Assembly: GCA_049487715.1 (NCBI GenBank)
Contig: CP150559.1
Span: 372,001-436,000 of the forward strand
DNA length: 64,000 nucleotides
Direction: 5' to 3'
Source of the DNA: Pycnococcus provasolii
Lineage: Eukaryota; Chlorophyta; Pseudoscourfieldiophyceae; Pseudoscourfieldiales
Position 1 is the first letter of the stretch. Every line of letters begins with the position of its first letter. A program made the translations under genes and the position numbers. Below the pieces are notes generated by a model that saw nothing but the letters and a program-made list of their open reading frames with translations, was not told the origin of the DNA and ran no database searches. This document shows, piece by piece, positions 1 to 9,305 of this stretch.

Positions 1-151
1 TGCGTTCATTCTTCGTTCGTTTTTTCTGGATCAGCTTCGTCGATATCGTCTTGTCTCAGTGTCAGTGTCCTTCCCTCAGTCATGTCGCACGTCGACGATA
101 TCTGGGCGGCGTTAAAGGCGTCGTCGCTTCCTGCGAATCGTTCCAGGAACC

Positions 152-3100
152 ATGGGTGGTGGCTCCAGCTCGACAATGCAAGGGGGTCTGCCCGGTGTGA
201 CCTCTCACGTACGCACGCTTGATGAACCTCGTCAATCTTCGTCCTCATCAACAATGGATGTTTCTCACTCTGGGTGCGATCTGGTTGCGAATGGACTTGA
301 TACCAACGGACTTGATGATGCGTCGTCGCGAGGCACATCAGATGAGAAGCGCGTGTCTGACGCGACGATGAACGACGCAGAAGAGGCGAACGCCGCTGCC
401 GCCGCCGCCGCCGCCGCCGCTGGGAACCTCATCTGTCCGTCCATCACGCAACGCGACGTCAACGCGCTCAACGAGCCGGACCGCGCGACGCGCAAACGCG
501 CGATGGAAACCATCGCGCGCGCACTAAGCCAAAGATCCACGCAAGAACTCGTCGACGTGCTTCACCCTTCGCGAACGCTGCTAGCGCCGCTCCTGCGAGC
601 TCTTGGAGACGCCACGGAGCGCGTCAGGCTCGTCGCGGCGGAGGCTGTGCTGGACGCGCTCGTGCGTGCGCCGGACGCCGCAGCCGCGGCGCTGCCGCAG
701 ATCGTGCCTATGCTGGCGGCACGCATCGGCGCGCCCGAACAGCGCGAGCCTTCGGAAGAAGTGCGCGAGATTCTTTCCAAGATCGTCGCTGGACCCGTCT
801 TGCACACGCCCGCGGAGGCGATCGCAAGCGTCGCAGACCCTATTGCCGACATAACAAGTCGAGGCATGCTCGACGCGTACGCCGGCGTGAAAAAACTAGC
901 CTGCGAGGCGGCAGGACTGCTCGTTGCCGCGGCGCCGACGTCTGGTGTGCACCCACGCGTGCTCGACGCGTGCATCACAGGCGCGCTCAAACACCAGCAC
1001 TCGAAGGTTCGCGTCGCCGCCGTCGCCGTCGTCGAGGCGTGCGTGCTCTGCCAGCGTCGTGACGTGTCGCTCGACGACATGACGGACGAGATCGCCTCGG
1101 CGGTGATGGACGACGACAGGGAAAACCTACTCGCCAGCTCCGCCGCGCCCGCGCTTCACCGCGTCGTCACGGAGGATGCAAGCCCGCAGGTCCGCATGCG
1201 CGCCTTTGTCGCGTGCGCGCGCATGGTTGGTGCGGAGCGTGCGGAGTGCCCGTCAGCGTATGCGCCCGTGCCGTCCGCCGCGGCGCCGCACGTCTACCCC
1301 ATGCTTCTGCTCGCACTCACGGACGAGGCGATTGCTCGCAGCCAGGCGGATGCCGCTCGCATCGCTCATCTCGTCGACGATGCAGCCGCGGTGTGGCACA
1401 AGGCACAGCCAGAAACTGGACCAGCAGGTGACGGAGGCATCGCCGGCGCGCCGGCGCCAGTCTCCGACATGTCGGATGCTGGTGACGCGCTACTGCCGTT
1501 CGATGCGGAAGTCGCGACATCCTCCTCCTCCCCCTCCTCCTCGTCATCTGGATGGCAGTGGTGGCCGACACCGGCGGCACGCGCTATGGCGGTGGCGCTT
1601 TTGCCGAAGCTGCTGAACGGCGTGCTGCGAACTCTTCGCGAATGGACGTCCGCCAAGCGAGCATCGGGTGCGCGATCGCTGCTCAGCCTCGTCGCGCTCA
1701 CACGCGGCGACGCCGCGCCGCATGCGTCCGCCATCTGCCCCGCTCTCGCCGCGGCTGTTGCTGACGACGACGCGGGAGTGGCAGCGCTCGTCGTGCTTGC
1801 CGCTCGTACGCTGGGAACGTGCTGCGATCCCTCACATTGGCTCGCGGTGGCACTCGAGCGTGTTGCGTCCGGAAATACCGCCGGCACGGCAGTGGAGGAA
1901 ATGTCGTCTACTCCATCGCCAAATGCGCCGAATGAAGCAACCGTGTCTGCAGGCCGTCGAGCGGGCGCGCTCGTGGCGCTCTCAAGCCTGCTGCGAGGTG
2001 CGAGCGTCGGCCGTGGATGGACGCCAACGGACGCGCAGCTTTCCAGTCTTGCCGCGACGCTTGCGGCGGCAGAAGTGCGTGGCGATTCGAGCAACGCCGT
2101 TCGTACGCAGATGCTATCTGTGGCGGCAAATGCGTGCAGCGCCGTTGCAGGGAGTGCCGCCGTATCCCCCTTGGCGGAGGCAGATCTCGTTCGCGTGCTT
2201 TTGCAACTGCGGTGCGCATCCCCAGCGGAGCACGCGACCGGCACGCTCGGAGGAGGCGCGAGGCAAGGTCGCGACTCGGCACTGGCTGGCGGAGCCTCCG
2301 CCGCTCTTGCGCAGCTTGGCGGCGGCGACGAGGCCGTGGTCCTGCGACGTACTGCGGAACGCGTGCTCTGCACCGTGGAGCCGTCGTGCGCATCTTGGGA
2401 GGCGACGAGCCCAGATGCATGCGTGTTCTGGGAAATGCTTCGATCGTGCCCTGGCGATGCGCTAGCCAGCCTGGCGCCGCGTATGCTGCGCATGCTCGAA
2501 ACTTGCACGGCGAATGCCGACAACGCGCCAGCCATACGCATCGCGGCACTTCGCGAACTCGACGCACTCGCAGAAAGCTCGGCGAGGGGAGCCGAGTGCC
2601 TAGCCGCCTCCGTGGGCGACAATGTGAATCGCGAGACGGCATGCGAGCGCGCGATTCGCGCGGTGGCAGGCCCCGCGCTCATCTGGAAGGTGGGCAAGAC
2701 GGCCGCGGCTGTGCGCCACAGCGCGTGCGTCTGCCTGGGAACGCTACTACGCGTTGGCAATCTCGACGCAAATGTTCTCGGACGCGTGGTGGAGGATGAC
2801 ATGTTCTACCCCGGCGCTGGCAAGCTGCTCCCGCTCATGTTCGGCGCGATGGACGAAGACTGGTACCACGACACTAGGTTAGCGGCATGCGATGCACTCG
2901 AGAGTCTAGTGCGCGCGAGTGGCCGGGTGTGGAGCGAGAACGCGAAGCGCGCGACATACCCGGAGATCACGAAGCGCCTTGACGACGCGAACGGCGGCGT
3001 GAGGGCGTCGGCGGCAAGACTGCTGCTTGCATTCGTGGAGGCGTGCTGTCCGAACTACGATTCGACGAACGTGGGATACCTTGTCGAAGGCGTGCTTGTG

Positions 3101-3274
3101 CACATGGACGATGCCGACGACGCGATTGCGGTGACGGTGTGCGATGCGCTCTGCGTTCTTGCGGCGCATGGTGGTCACTCCAGCATTGTAGTTAAAGCGG
3201 TGAGCGGAGCGAAGGAGCGGCATCGACGCGTGCGCTTGTGCGAAAAAGTTCTCCAACAAGCAGCGTCTGCATAG
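152..3274 (+). CDS. DNAAF5: Dynein axonemal assembly factor 5 (HEATR2-like HEAT-repeat protein)
   Basis: A 1040-residue, almost wholly alpha-helical HEAT-repeat protein. DNAAF5/HEATR2 acts in the cytoplasm as a co-factor for pre-assembly of axonemal dynein arms before delivery to the flagellum. The C-terminal 150 residues carry the family signature: a block around 'YPEITKRLDDANGGVRASA', then 'YLVEGVLVHMDDADD' and a basic tail 'KERHRRVRLCEKVLQ' equivalent to the animal C-terminus. Helical repeats begin near residue 110 and run to the end; the first ~110 residues are Ser/Ala-rich (a poly-Ala run at about residues 80-90) and probably disordered. It is longer than the human protein (855 aa) because of this N-terminus and a Ser/Pro insert around residues 430-470. 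The ATG at 152 is the first in frame. The gene converges on the desulfurase-TtcA gene with only 63 bp between stops. Family assignment is recognition of the C-terminal blocks, not a search. Confidence 0.82.
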   Translation: MGGGSSSTMQGGLPGVTSHVRTLDEPRQSSSSSTMDVSHSGCDLVANGLDTNGLDDASSRGTSDEKRVSDATMNDAEEANAAAAAAAAAAGNLICPSITQRDVNALNEPDRATRKRAMETIARALSQRSTQELVDVLHPSRTLLAPLLRALGDATERVRLVAAEAVLDALVRAPDAAAAALPQIVPMLAARIGAPEQREPSEEVREILSKIVAGPVLHTPAEAIASVADPIADITSRGMLDAYAGVKKLACEAAGLLVAAAPTSGVHPRVLDACITGALKHQHSKVRVAAVAVVEACVLCQRRDVSLDDMTDEIASAVMDDDRENLLASSAAPALHRVVTEDASPQVRMRAFVACARMVGAERAECPSAYAPVPSAAAPHVYPMLLLALTDEAIARSQADAARIAHLVDDAAAVWHKAQPETGPAGDGGIAGAPAPVSDMSDAGDALLPFDAEVATSSSSPSSSSSGWQWWPTPAARAMAVALLPKLLNGVLRTLREWTSAKRASGARSLLSLVALTRGDAAPHASAICPALAAAVADDDAGVAALVVLAARTLGTCCDPSHWLAVALERVASGNTAGTAVEEMSSTPSPNAPNEATVSAGRRAGALVALSSLLRGASVGRGWTPTDAQLSSLAATLAAAEVRGDSSNAVRTQMLSVAANACSAVAGSAAVSPLAEADLVRVLLQLRCASPAEHATGTLGGGARQGRDSALAGGASAALAQLGGGDEAVVLRRTAERVLCTVEPSCASWEATSPDACVFWEMLRSCPGDALASLAPRMLRMLETCTANADNAPAIRIAALRELDALAESSARGAECLAASVGDNVNRETACERAIRAVAGPALIWKVGKTAAAVRHSACVCLGTLLRVGNLDANVLGRVVEDDMFYPGAGKLLPLMFGAMDEDWYHDTRLAACDALESLVRASGRVWSENAKRATYPEITKRLDDANGGVRASAARLLLAFVEACCPNYDSTNVGYLVEGVLVHMDDADDAIAVTVCDALCVLAAHGGHSSIVVKAVSGAKERHRRVRLCEKVLQQAASA

Positions 3275-3337
3275 GAAAAGAAAGACAAATATGAATATTT
3301 ATTTCAAGATTTTTTAATACAAGATGAAATTTTTTAA

Positions 3338-6300
3338 CTAACTAGAGTTTGATTCCGTCGAAGATTGATTCCTCCAACCTGATGTTGTAGTTGATCGACG
3401 GCGACGGCGCAACTCGAGCTCACGTAGCAGCGCGTCATCGCTGAAGGAGGCAAGCGCGGCGCTATCGTCACTTTCAGCGTCGGCTTTCTTTTCCAGCTTT
3501 TCGCTGTTGTAATACGCACGTCGTCCCTTGGCATCTTTCCGAAATGCCACGCGCCTCTGCTGGCTCTGATAAATGGACGTGAGAACGCCGTCCTCCATGA
3601 GCGGCGACATCGTGCGGCACAGGGCATTGAAAATGTCGGGGAAGACAGCCTCTTGCTTCGCAAGCATCTTCTTAATGGCGCGGCGCTCCTTTGGCGCCTC
3701 GAAGCAAGCGGGGCAGTTATCTTCAATCACGGGGAGCTTCGTCTCAGGTGCGTGCGCAAAATCGCGAAGGAGCTTCTCGCGCACGTAGACGAACGGACGG
3801 ATGACTGCCACGTCGCCGGCATCGTTGCCGTATTTTGCCTTCATCACGCTTAGCCTGCCGTTGTGCAGCGCCGACATGAAGAACGACTCCACCTCATCGT
3901 CGAGGTGCTGGCCAAGAGCAAGCTTGTTGTAGCCATTGTCTCGGCAGCACGTGTAAAGAGCTCCGCGCTTCATGCGTGCGCAAAATGCGCAGAGCGAGTC
4001 GCCTTGCATACTCTCCTTGGCGAGCGCGATGATGCTCTGATCTATGTAGTGATATTTTACCCCCAGCTCTGCGAGATACGGCTTGAGAGGCGATGGGTCG
4101 AAGCTGTCCGAACCCGGCTCCACCGTTGCACACGCAAGCTCAAAGCGCTTCGACGGATGCAGGCGCTGGTTGAATGCCACGAGCACGTGAAGCAAGCTCA
4201 GGCTATCCTTACCCCCGGAGAGTCCGAGCAAGACGCGATCACCCGCGGCAATCATGTCAAAGTCCTGCAGAGCACGCATCGTTGCGTGCATCAGCGGGGC
4301 GGGAACGGGATAAAATCGAGCTCCACAAGAAGAGGGAGAGCTCATTTCCTGGTCACCCTTTGTCATGTCATCTTGCTCCTCTTCATCTTCGTCGATGAAA
4401 TCACCCATCATGTCTGCAAGAAGGTCCTCGGGATCTACTGGCTGTTCATCATCTGGCACCGTGTCAGCGTCGCTGTCATCGTCGTCTCGATTTGGTCTCC
4501 AAGGACATGAGGCGGCGGGCGCGGCGGCTTTAGCGACTGCAGCAGCGGGCTTGTCTGACGAGTTCTTCGCTGTCGTGGCATTCACTAGACCACCACCCGC
4601 AGGTCGATGTGGATACTTGCGTGACGGCGGCGCGACATCCGCCGCCGAGTCGTTATTTGTGGCAGATGCAAATTCCGACTTTTCCTTCGCCGCCGAGTCG
4701 TCCATCGGTGGTGGTGCAGGATTGCAGTCGTCCTCATCTACCGAAATGTCGCCAGCCTCGAGGTCGTCGGCATGTAACCACCGCATTCCTGGCGAAACAG
4801 CGATAGCCTCACGTGGCGGCGGCGGCGGCGGCGGCACGGGCTGTCCAGCCTCGCGCGCCAGTGCCGCGGCAGCGTCGCCTGGCATCGCAAACCAGCGAAG
4901 CGCATCACTGTCCTCTGAGAGCGACATCGGCGTCGTGGACCAGTTAGTGTTTGTCACCGCGCATGTGGTCAGGAAAACTTTGCCATTTGCCAACTGTTCG
5001 TCAAGCAATGTTCGCCTCGCATCTGCATCTTCGTATTCCGAAGCAACAGCATTCGCTGGCTTGGTGCTTTCCGCCGACGGCTGCGACTTCTTTGCTACCG
5101 ACGTCCCCATTGGCCACGGCGCGTCCGCGAGCCACTTCCTTTCCGGGCTGCTGCGAATCCGGCTCACGTGGCGCCATGTGCCGCTCTCCTCATCCACGCG
5201 GTACGATGGAAGAGCACGCCACCCGAGCTCAGCAACGCAAGCAACGCACGCCGCAACGTACCGCACCTCGTCGAGATGTGCAAATGGAGGGAAAGACACG
5301 CGCACAAATCCGATGCGCAATGCCTCGCATGTGCTAGACGTGAGCGCTGTCTCTAGTCGATGCGCCTCCTCCGCTGACAATCCGAGCAGTCGGATCGCGT
5401 ACGGGCCCGCGCACATGCACCCAGCGCGCGCCTGCACGCCGAACAAGTCGTTGAGAAGAGCGCACACAAATGCGTGGTGCAAAAGTGCCCTCGGCCTTCG
5501 GCGAGTACCGCCGTTCGACTCTGGCGGTGGTGAGGCAAGCACACACTCGGGCGCCTCGACGACAAACGAAAGCACAGGTGCACGCGGAGCTATCTCATCC
5601 TGGTGCCACGACGGTCCAAGCGTTTTCACATTCGGCGCGCCCGCGAGGCTTTCGTAGAGAATCCTCGTGACGACGTCGCCATCACACGCCTGTATCCACG
5701 AACGTCGCAAGCTCGCGGCGAGGCCAGCACGCACCGCGCCGACAATGTCTGGTGTTCCACCCTCCTCACGCTCCTCGCGATTGCTGAGGTACCGATGTCC
5801 TCCGTCGGTCACGAAGAAGACTGTGCCGCCACCCGGATGTGCCGGCGCGCGAGAGGCGTGCAGCAGCCTGCGCTTGACTAATAGCACCCCGGGCGTGTTC
5901 ACACCACCTAGCCACTTGTGCACGCTGAGGAATACGGCATCCTTATGTGCTCGTGGCCTAAGCGGTGGGTTCATATCAAGCGCCGCATGTGACGCGGCGC
6001 TGGCGTAGTCCCACACCGCGAGAAAGCCGTGCTCGTGCGCGAGTTCCGTGAGTGTGTCGACATCCTGCGCGATGCCCGTGACGTTGCTCGTCGCGCACAG
6101 TGCGCAGATTTTGATTCCAGTTCGCGACGATTCGCGCTCTAGTATGCCACGCATCGCGTCGGCGTCAATCCTTCCCGATTGATCGTCACGTTCCGGCACG
6201 GCGACGACGTCGGCGCAGCTTTCACGCCACGGAAGGAGGTTCGAGTGGTGCTCGTGCGGCCCCACGATTACGACAGGCCGTCCAGTCGTATCTGCGCTCG

Positions 6301-7021
6301 TATACGGCACGTTGAGTCCGAGCACCGCGACGAGTTTGTTCGCAGCGCCGGTGGCGCCGTGTCCTGCGAACAGGACGACGTCAGCGTTCTTGTCGTTTCG
6401 CGAGACGCGCGCGTTGCACGCCGTGGCGATGAGTCGACGTGCCTCGTGTCGAAATGCAGTTGACTGCAGTCCCGTGTAGCTTGTGTCTGTGTGCGTGTTG
6501 GCGTAGCACGGCAGAACGACGGAGTTGATGTAGTTTTCAACCAGTTTGGACGGTCGTCCAGATGCGCTCCAGTCGGCGTACACGGGTTTGATTGGTTTCG
6601 CGGTGAGCGGCGAGTCAATGTGGCTTGTGAGTATGGCGTCCCTTTGAACGGCGGCGAGAATGTCGGCATGTGACGCGGCTACACCCACACCCACACCCAC
6701 ACCCACACCCAAGGTGGTGGTGGTGGTGGTGGGAGTAGCATCGTCACCATCATCGTTGTCCGCAACATGACCACCACCACGAGGTGTTGCTGATGGCGCT
6801 GCTGATGGCGACGCTTGTTCTTCTGACGAATCCTCTAACCACGAACCCACCCACTTACGCTCACAATCACGCAAGTGAGCACGAGAGGCGGAGTCAACGC
6901 CAGCAGCACCACCACCACCAGCAGCAGCAGCACCACCTATGCCACCACCACCACCAGCAGCAGCACCAGCAGCACCGTGAGCCTGAGGTGAGCCTCGCAC
7001 GACATGGATGACGTCCTCCAT
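3338..7021 (-). CDS. Cysteine-desulfurase-like class V aminotransferase fused to TtcA-type tRNA thiolase
   Basis: A 1227-aa two-enzyme fusion. Residues ~150-640 are a PLP-dependent class V fold: 'YADWSASGRP' start, Schiff-base lysine in 'SVHKWLGG' (about K369), and a cysteine loop 'ARAGCMCAGPY' (about residues 530-538) where desulfurases place the persulfide cysteine. Residues ~640-920 are a Pro/Asp/Ser-rich linker with no fold I recognise. Residues ~920-1180 are a TtcA-like PP-loop ATPase: 'LSGGKDSLSLL' (about residue 935), then CxxC pairs 'CAFCARMKRG' (about 1012) and 'CPACFEAP' (about 1100) that bind Fe-S in TtcA, with 'LGQHLDDEVE' between. TtcA makes 2-thiocytidine in tRNA with sulfur from a desulfurase, so donor and acceptor would be joined in one chain. 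The N-terminal 130 residues are Gly/Ala-rich, including a (GV)n run from a CCCACA microsatellite. A CCCTAA block lies 55 bp upstream of the ATG. Confidence 0.85.
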   Translation of the reverse strand: MEDVIHVVRGSPQAHGAAGAAAGGGGGIGGAAAAGGGGAAGVDSASRAHLRDCERKWVGSWLEDSSEEQASPSAAPSATPRGGGHVADNDDGDDATPTTTTTTLGVGVGVGVGVAASHADILAAVQRDAILTSHIDSPLTAKPIKPVYADWSASGRPSKLVENYINSVVLPCYANTHTDTSYTGLQSTAFRHEARRLIATACNARVSRNDKNADVVLFAGHGATGAANKLVAVLGLNVPYTSADTTGRPVVIVGPHEHHSNLLPWRESCADVVAVPERDDQSGRIDADAMRGILERESSRTGIKICALCATSNVTGIAQDVDTLTELAHEHGFLAVWDYASAASHAALDMNPPLRPRAHKDAVFLSVHKWLGGVNTPGVLLVKRRLLHASRAPAHPGGGTVFFVTDGGHRYLSNREEREEGGTPDIVGAVRAGLAASLRRSWIQACDGDVVTRILYESLAGAPNVKTLGPSWHQDEIAPRAPVLSFVVEAPECVLASPPPESNGGTRRRPRALLHHAFVCALLNDLFGVQARAGCMCAGPYAIRLLGLSAEEAHRLETALTSSTCEALRIGFVRVSFPPFAHLDEVRYVAACVACVAELGWRALPSYRVDEESGTWRHVSRIRSSPERKWLADAPWPMGTSVAKKSQPSAESTKPANAVASEYEDADARRTLLDEQLANGKVFLTTCAVTNTNWSTTPMSLSEDSDALRWFAMPGDAAAALAREAGQPVPPPPPPPREAIAVSPGMRWLHADDLEAGDISVDEDDCNPAPPPMDDSAAKEKSEFASATNNDSAADVAPPSRKYPHRPAGGGLVNATTAKNSSDKPAAAVAKAAAPAASCPWRPNRDDDDSDADTVPDDEQPVDPEDLLADMMGDFIDEDEEEQDDMTKGDQEMSSPSSCGARFYPVPAPLMHATMRALQDFDMIAAGDRVLLGLSGGKDSLSLLHVLVAFNQRLHPSKRFELACATVEPGSDSFDPSPLKPYLAELGVKYHYIDQSIIALAKESMQGDSLCAFCARMKRGALYTCCRDNGYNKLALGQHLDDEVESFFMSALHNGRLSVMKAKYGNDAGDVAVIRPFVYVREKLLRDFAHAPETKLPVIEDNCPACFEAPKERRAIKKMLAKQEAVFPDIFNALCRTMSPLMEDGVLTSIYQSQQRRVAFRKDAKGRRAYYNSEKLEKKADAESDDSAALASFSDDALLRELELRRRRRSTTTSGWRNQSSTESNSS

Positions 7022-7075
7022 GGGTGGTCTGAAGAGTGTCAGCAGAAGGGCAGAAAAGAAAAGCAGCCGCCGCCA

Positions 7076-7106
7076 GGGTTAGGGTTAGGGTTAAAGGGTT
7101 AGGGTT
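7076..7106. repeat. Interstitial TTAGGG block upstream of the desulfurase-TtcA gene
   Basis: Five near-perfect TTAGGG units with one variant spacer, about 55 bp 5' of the minus-strand ATG at 7021. On the gene's sense strand the block reads CCCTAA. Confidence 0.9.
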
Positions 7107-7161
7107 CCCATCCTGATAGACTACTGTATCATTGAGACATTGACCAGCTTGCTGGCCAGCC

Positions 7162-7524
7162 ATGCGTGATGATAGGAGGTGCGTTACGTGCTTACGTGAC
7201 GTCACGTCGCTCCTGCAAGTCCCACGCTCGGAGATCTCAGGAGGCACGTTCAAGAGAGCGTGCGTCACGTACAAGATCGCAGACGGACGATGCGGACCAG
7301 CCAACCTGTGCGTGTGCATGTACTGCTGGGGATGCCCGTTCATGGGATGGGAAATGATGCCGTGCGTCACCAGCGAAGAGCGCGGCGACTGCTACCTCGG
7401 GTGCTCGGGTTCTTCGATGTTCATGTTGCGCGTCAAGAACAAGGACCTTGTCATCCCTTCGACTCTGCTCCCTCTGCTTCCCTGCGGAGTGGGCGCTCCG
7501 CGCGTTCAGGAGATGGATCGCTAA
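7162..7524 (+). CDS. Small cysteine-rich protein of unknown function
   Basis: Open frame of 120 residues from ATG 7162. From about residue 25 the codons are strongly C/G-ending like the neighbouring genes, and the chain is rich in Cys and Trp: 'GRCGPANLCVCMYCWGCPF', then 'MMPCV', 'GDCYLGCSG', followed by a hydrophobic segment. No signal peptide or known domain is recognised. The first ~25 residues are less convincing and a different start or an upstream exon is possible. The spaced CxC and CxxC pairs would suit metal binding or disulfides. It lies divergently from the desulfurase-TtcA gene, sharing the region with the TTAGGG block. Confidence rests on composition and the clean stop only. Confidence 0.5.
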   Translation: MRDDRRCVTCLRDVTSLLQVPRSEISGGTFKRACVTYKIADGRCGPANLCVCMYCWGCPFMGWEMMPCVTSEERGDCYLGCSGSSMFMLRVKNKDLVIPSTLLPLLPCGVGAPRVQEMDR

Positions 7525-7790
7525 GCCGCTAAACAACAACAGCTCGCCTTGGCAGATAGATTGACCAACTGGTAAGCAACAACAAGACAATATCTTCTTG
7601 TATCTGATTACATGTTTGTCGAGTTTAATTCTTAAGGTAGGTTAGCAACACAGTCTTGAGTTTATAAACAAACGTTATTAGTAGTAGTAGTAAGTCTTCG
7701 TCGACTTGCTTGGCAAAAGATGATGGTGCCTGGTGCAAAATTGCAACACTCGTCATCACCATACAGTAAAAAAGACACGAGCGAGTGACG
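7525..7790. other. Intergenic stretch without a recognisable gene
   Basis: AT-richer 3' flank between the Cys-rich ORF and the convergent small protein, with a TAG-triplet run near 7678-7692. An overlapping minus-strand ORF reaching 7625 is an alternative frame of the next gene and has no recognisable features. Confidence 0.6.
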
Positions 7791-8309
7791 TCAAGGTTGA
7801 CGTACGTCGTTCTGCGGCTGCGGTGATGGAGAAGAGGATGTCGCATGTGCTTCTTCTGCTGACGGCGAGATTGCATTCGTTCGTACGCTATTTCGTTTCT
7901 CGATCGTTGTGACGGACCACGTCCCAAAGGTACGAACCACCTTCTCCGATTCTTCTTCCTGTTGTTTTTTCTTGATGAAGTGGTCGAGATGTTTTTTGTG
8001 CCCATGTTTGACCAGCGCCAATCCTGCGCCAATCGTGGCGGCTGCGGCGAACGCCGACGACGAAGAGAGTGTTGCTGTTGACATGGAAGAAGGAGGTGAA
8101 GATGACGCCGCCGCAATTTGCGATGCTGTGACGTTCGGAGGAGGAGGAGGCTGGCGGAAGGATAGTGTCGCCGACGGTGGTGGTGAAGATGATGCCATCA
8201 TCTTCACAACAGGAGTAGTGCTGCGACGACGATGGATGCGCCCAAAACGTCGTGAATGATTCTTGAAGGAAGTGTTTTTTGAAGTCGCCGCCGCCGCCGC
8301 ACCCGCCAT
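7791..8309 (-). CDS. Small Ala/Ser/Pro-rich protein with one putative membrane segment
   Basis: A 172-residue frame from ATG 8309 whose start 'MAGAAAAATSKNTS' is followed by a basic, Ser/Thr-rich stretch resembling an organelle transit peptide. Residues ~85-105 form a short Ala/Gly hydrophobic helix ('AFAAAATIGAGLALV'), followed at once by basic 'KHGHKKHLDHFIKKK' and a charged helix, then a disordered Ser/Pro tail. One membrane span with a basic stromal or cytosolic flank is inferred. No family is recognised. A second minus-strand frame overlaps this one; I prefer this frame because of the ATG, the targeting-like N-terminus and the helix. Confidence 0.5.
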   Translation of the reverse strand: MAGAAAAATSKNTSFKNHSRRFGRIHRRRSTTPVVKMMASSSPPPSATLSFRQPPPPPNVTASQIAAASSSPPSSMSTATLSSSSAFAAAATIGAGLALVKHGHKKHLDHFIKKKQQEEESEKVVRTFGTWSVTTIEKRNSVRTNAISPSAEEAHATSSSPSPQPQNDVRQP

Positions 8310-8460
8310 GATGATGATCTGTTGCTTATACTGGACCCGCTATTAGCAAAAGGTAGGGGTGGATAGATTGGATTTTTTAGATCTTGGATGGATTTAGATT
8401 TGGGGATGACTGCCATTCGGGGTTTGAGAGAATTTTGTTTACAAGGTCTCGCGCACCAGC

Positions 8461-8967
8461 TTAATCGTCTTCATGCAGTTCCCCGTGTCTGACGCTCTTC
8501 CGATATTTTGGCAGCTGGTCATTAACGTCGAGCACACGGCTGTCGTAGTGTAAGTGTAGTTGAGGCCTCAACTCCTCGGGACAACGTGTTGATTCCTTCA
8601 CCAAGACGCTCAACGGGAGCGCTGTCAATCCAAACGTTGCAAGACTCGCATGCGTCGGGCTCCCGCACGCGCCACACCGGTACCGGGTCACCGCCTTGCT
8701 CGTCTGTGTGCTTGCCAATTGTATGTCGGACGACACTTCGACGTCGTCGGCACTAAAGAGAGCCTGCGCCAAGAACGGCGCACCTGAGAGTTTGCGGCAC
8801 GTGTTGCAGTGGCAGATGGATGCGGACTTCACCGCGCCCTTGACGCTTACACGTGTTTTCCCGCAGTAGCACGTCCCTTGGTATTCGCCAACAATCGGTG
8901 CCGACGCTGACGCCGACGCCGCCGAAGACGGTGAAGGAGAATCACGACGCGCTGATGAGCTCGCCAT
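8461..8967 (-). CDS. GFA/CENP-V-fold zinc protein (glutathione-dependent formaldehyde-activating enzyme family)
   Basis: The GFA fold is a small beta protein binding structural zinc, found in formaldehyde-glutathione adduct enzymes and many uncharacterised relatives. Visible ligands are 'GTCYCG' near the start of the domain, 'CHCNTCRKLSG' about 20 residues later, and 'YRCGACGSPTHA' further on, the canonical three Cys clusters. The frame stays open to an ATG at 9129, which would add 54 Arg/Ser-rich residues resembling a targeting peptide. I chose the ATG at 8967 because TATA-like sequence (about 9134-9147) lies immediately upstream of the 9129 ATG, leaving no room for a leader. The substrate cannot be told from sequence. 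Divergent from the PAP2 gene. Confidence 0.8.
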   Translation of the reverse strand: MASSSARRDSPSPSSAASASASAPIVGEYQGTCYCGKTRVSVKGAVKSASICHCNTCRKLSGAPFLAQALFSADDVEVSSDIQLASTQTSKAVTRYRCGACGSPTHASLATFGLTALPLSVLVKESTRCPEELRPQLHLHYDSRVLDVNDQLPKYRKSVRHGELHEDD

Positions 8968-9235
8968 GATGAACCGCCTCCTCTGAGATGCTGGTGAGTG
9001 TATGAGCGAGCGGCAAGCGCGTGAATGGACGACAGCAGGGCGGCAGGGCACTGACGCGACACTTATGCAGGATACGCTCGACAGTGATACAGCACGGCAA
9101 GACAAACTGTGACGCACGCGCATGCACATACAGTATACAGTATATAGGAACGTACGAACGATAATCGAGAAAATAAAAATGAAGGTGTGTGTTGTATGGC
9201 GGATAAGATATTTGTTCTCACAGAGGGGAGCCGGG

Positions 9236-9250
9236 TAACCCTAACCCTAA
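9236..9250. repeat. Interstitial CCCTAA block between divergent GFA and PAP2 genes
   Basis: About 2.5 units of CCCTAA on the + strand, 56 bp 5' of the PAP2 ATG. Confidence 0.8.
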
Positions 9251-9305
9251 TGCCTTCCCCCCCGCACGCCCCGCCTTATATCTCGTCATCGTCGTCATTT
9301 TTGGT

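Noticed and set aside
1366-2802. 478-codon minus-strand frame under DNAAF5
   Set aside because: Antisense shadow of a GC-rich coding region; Ser/Ala/Arg-rich translation with no recognisable motifs, while the sense frame has clear HEAT repeats.
4365-5657. 430-codon plus-strand frame opposite the desulfurase-TtcA gene
   Set aside because: Antisense shadow; the minus-strand product has two recognisable enzyme domains across this stretch.
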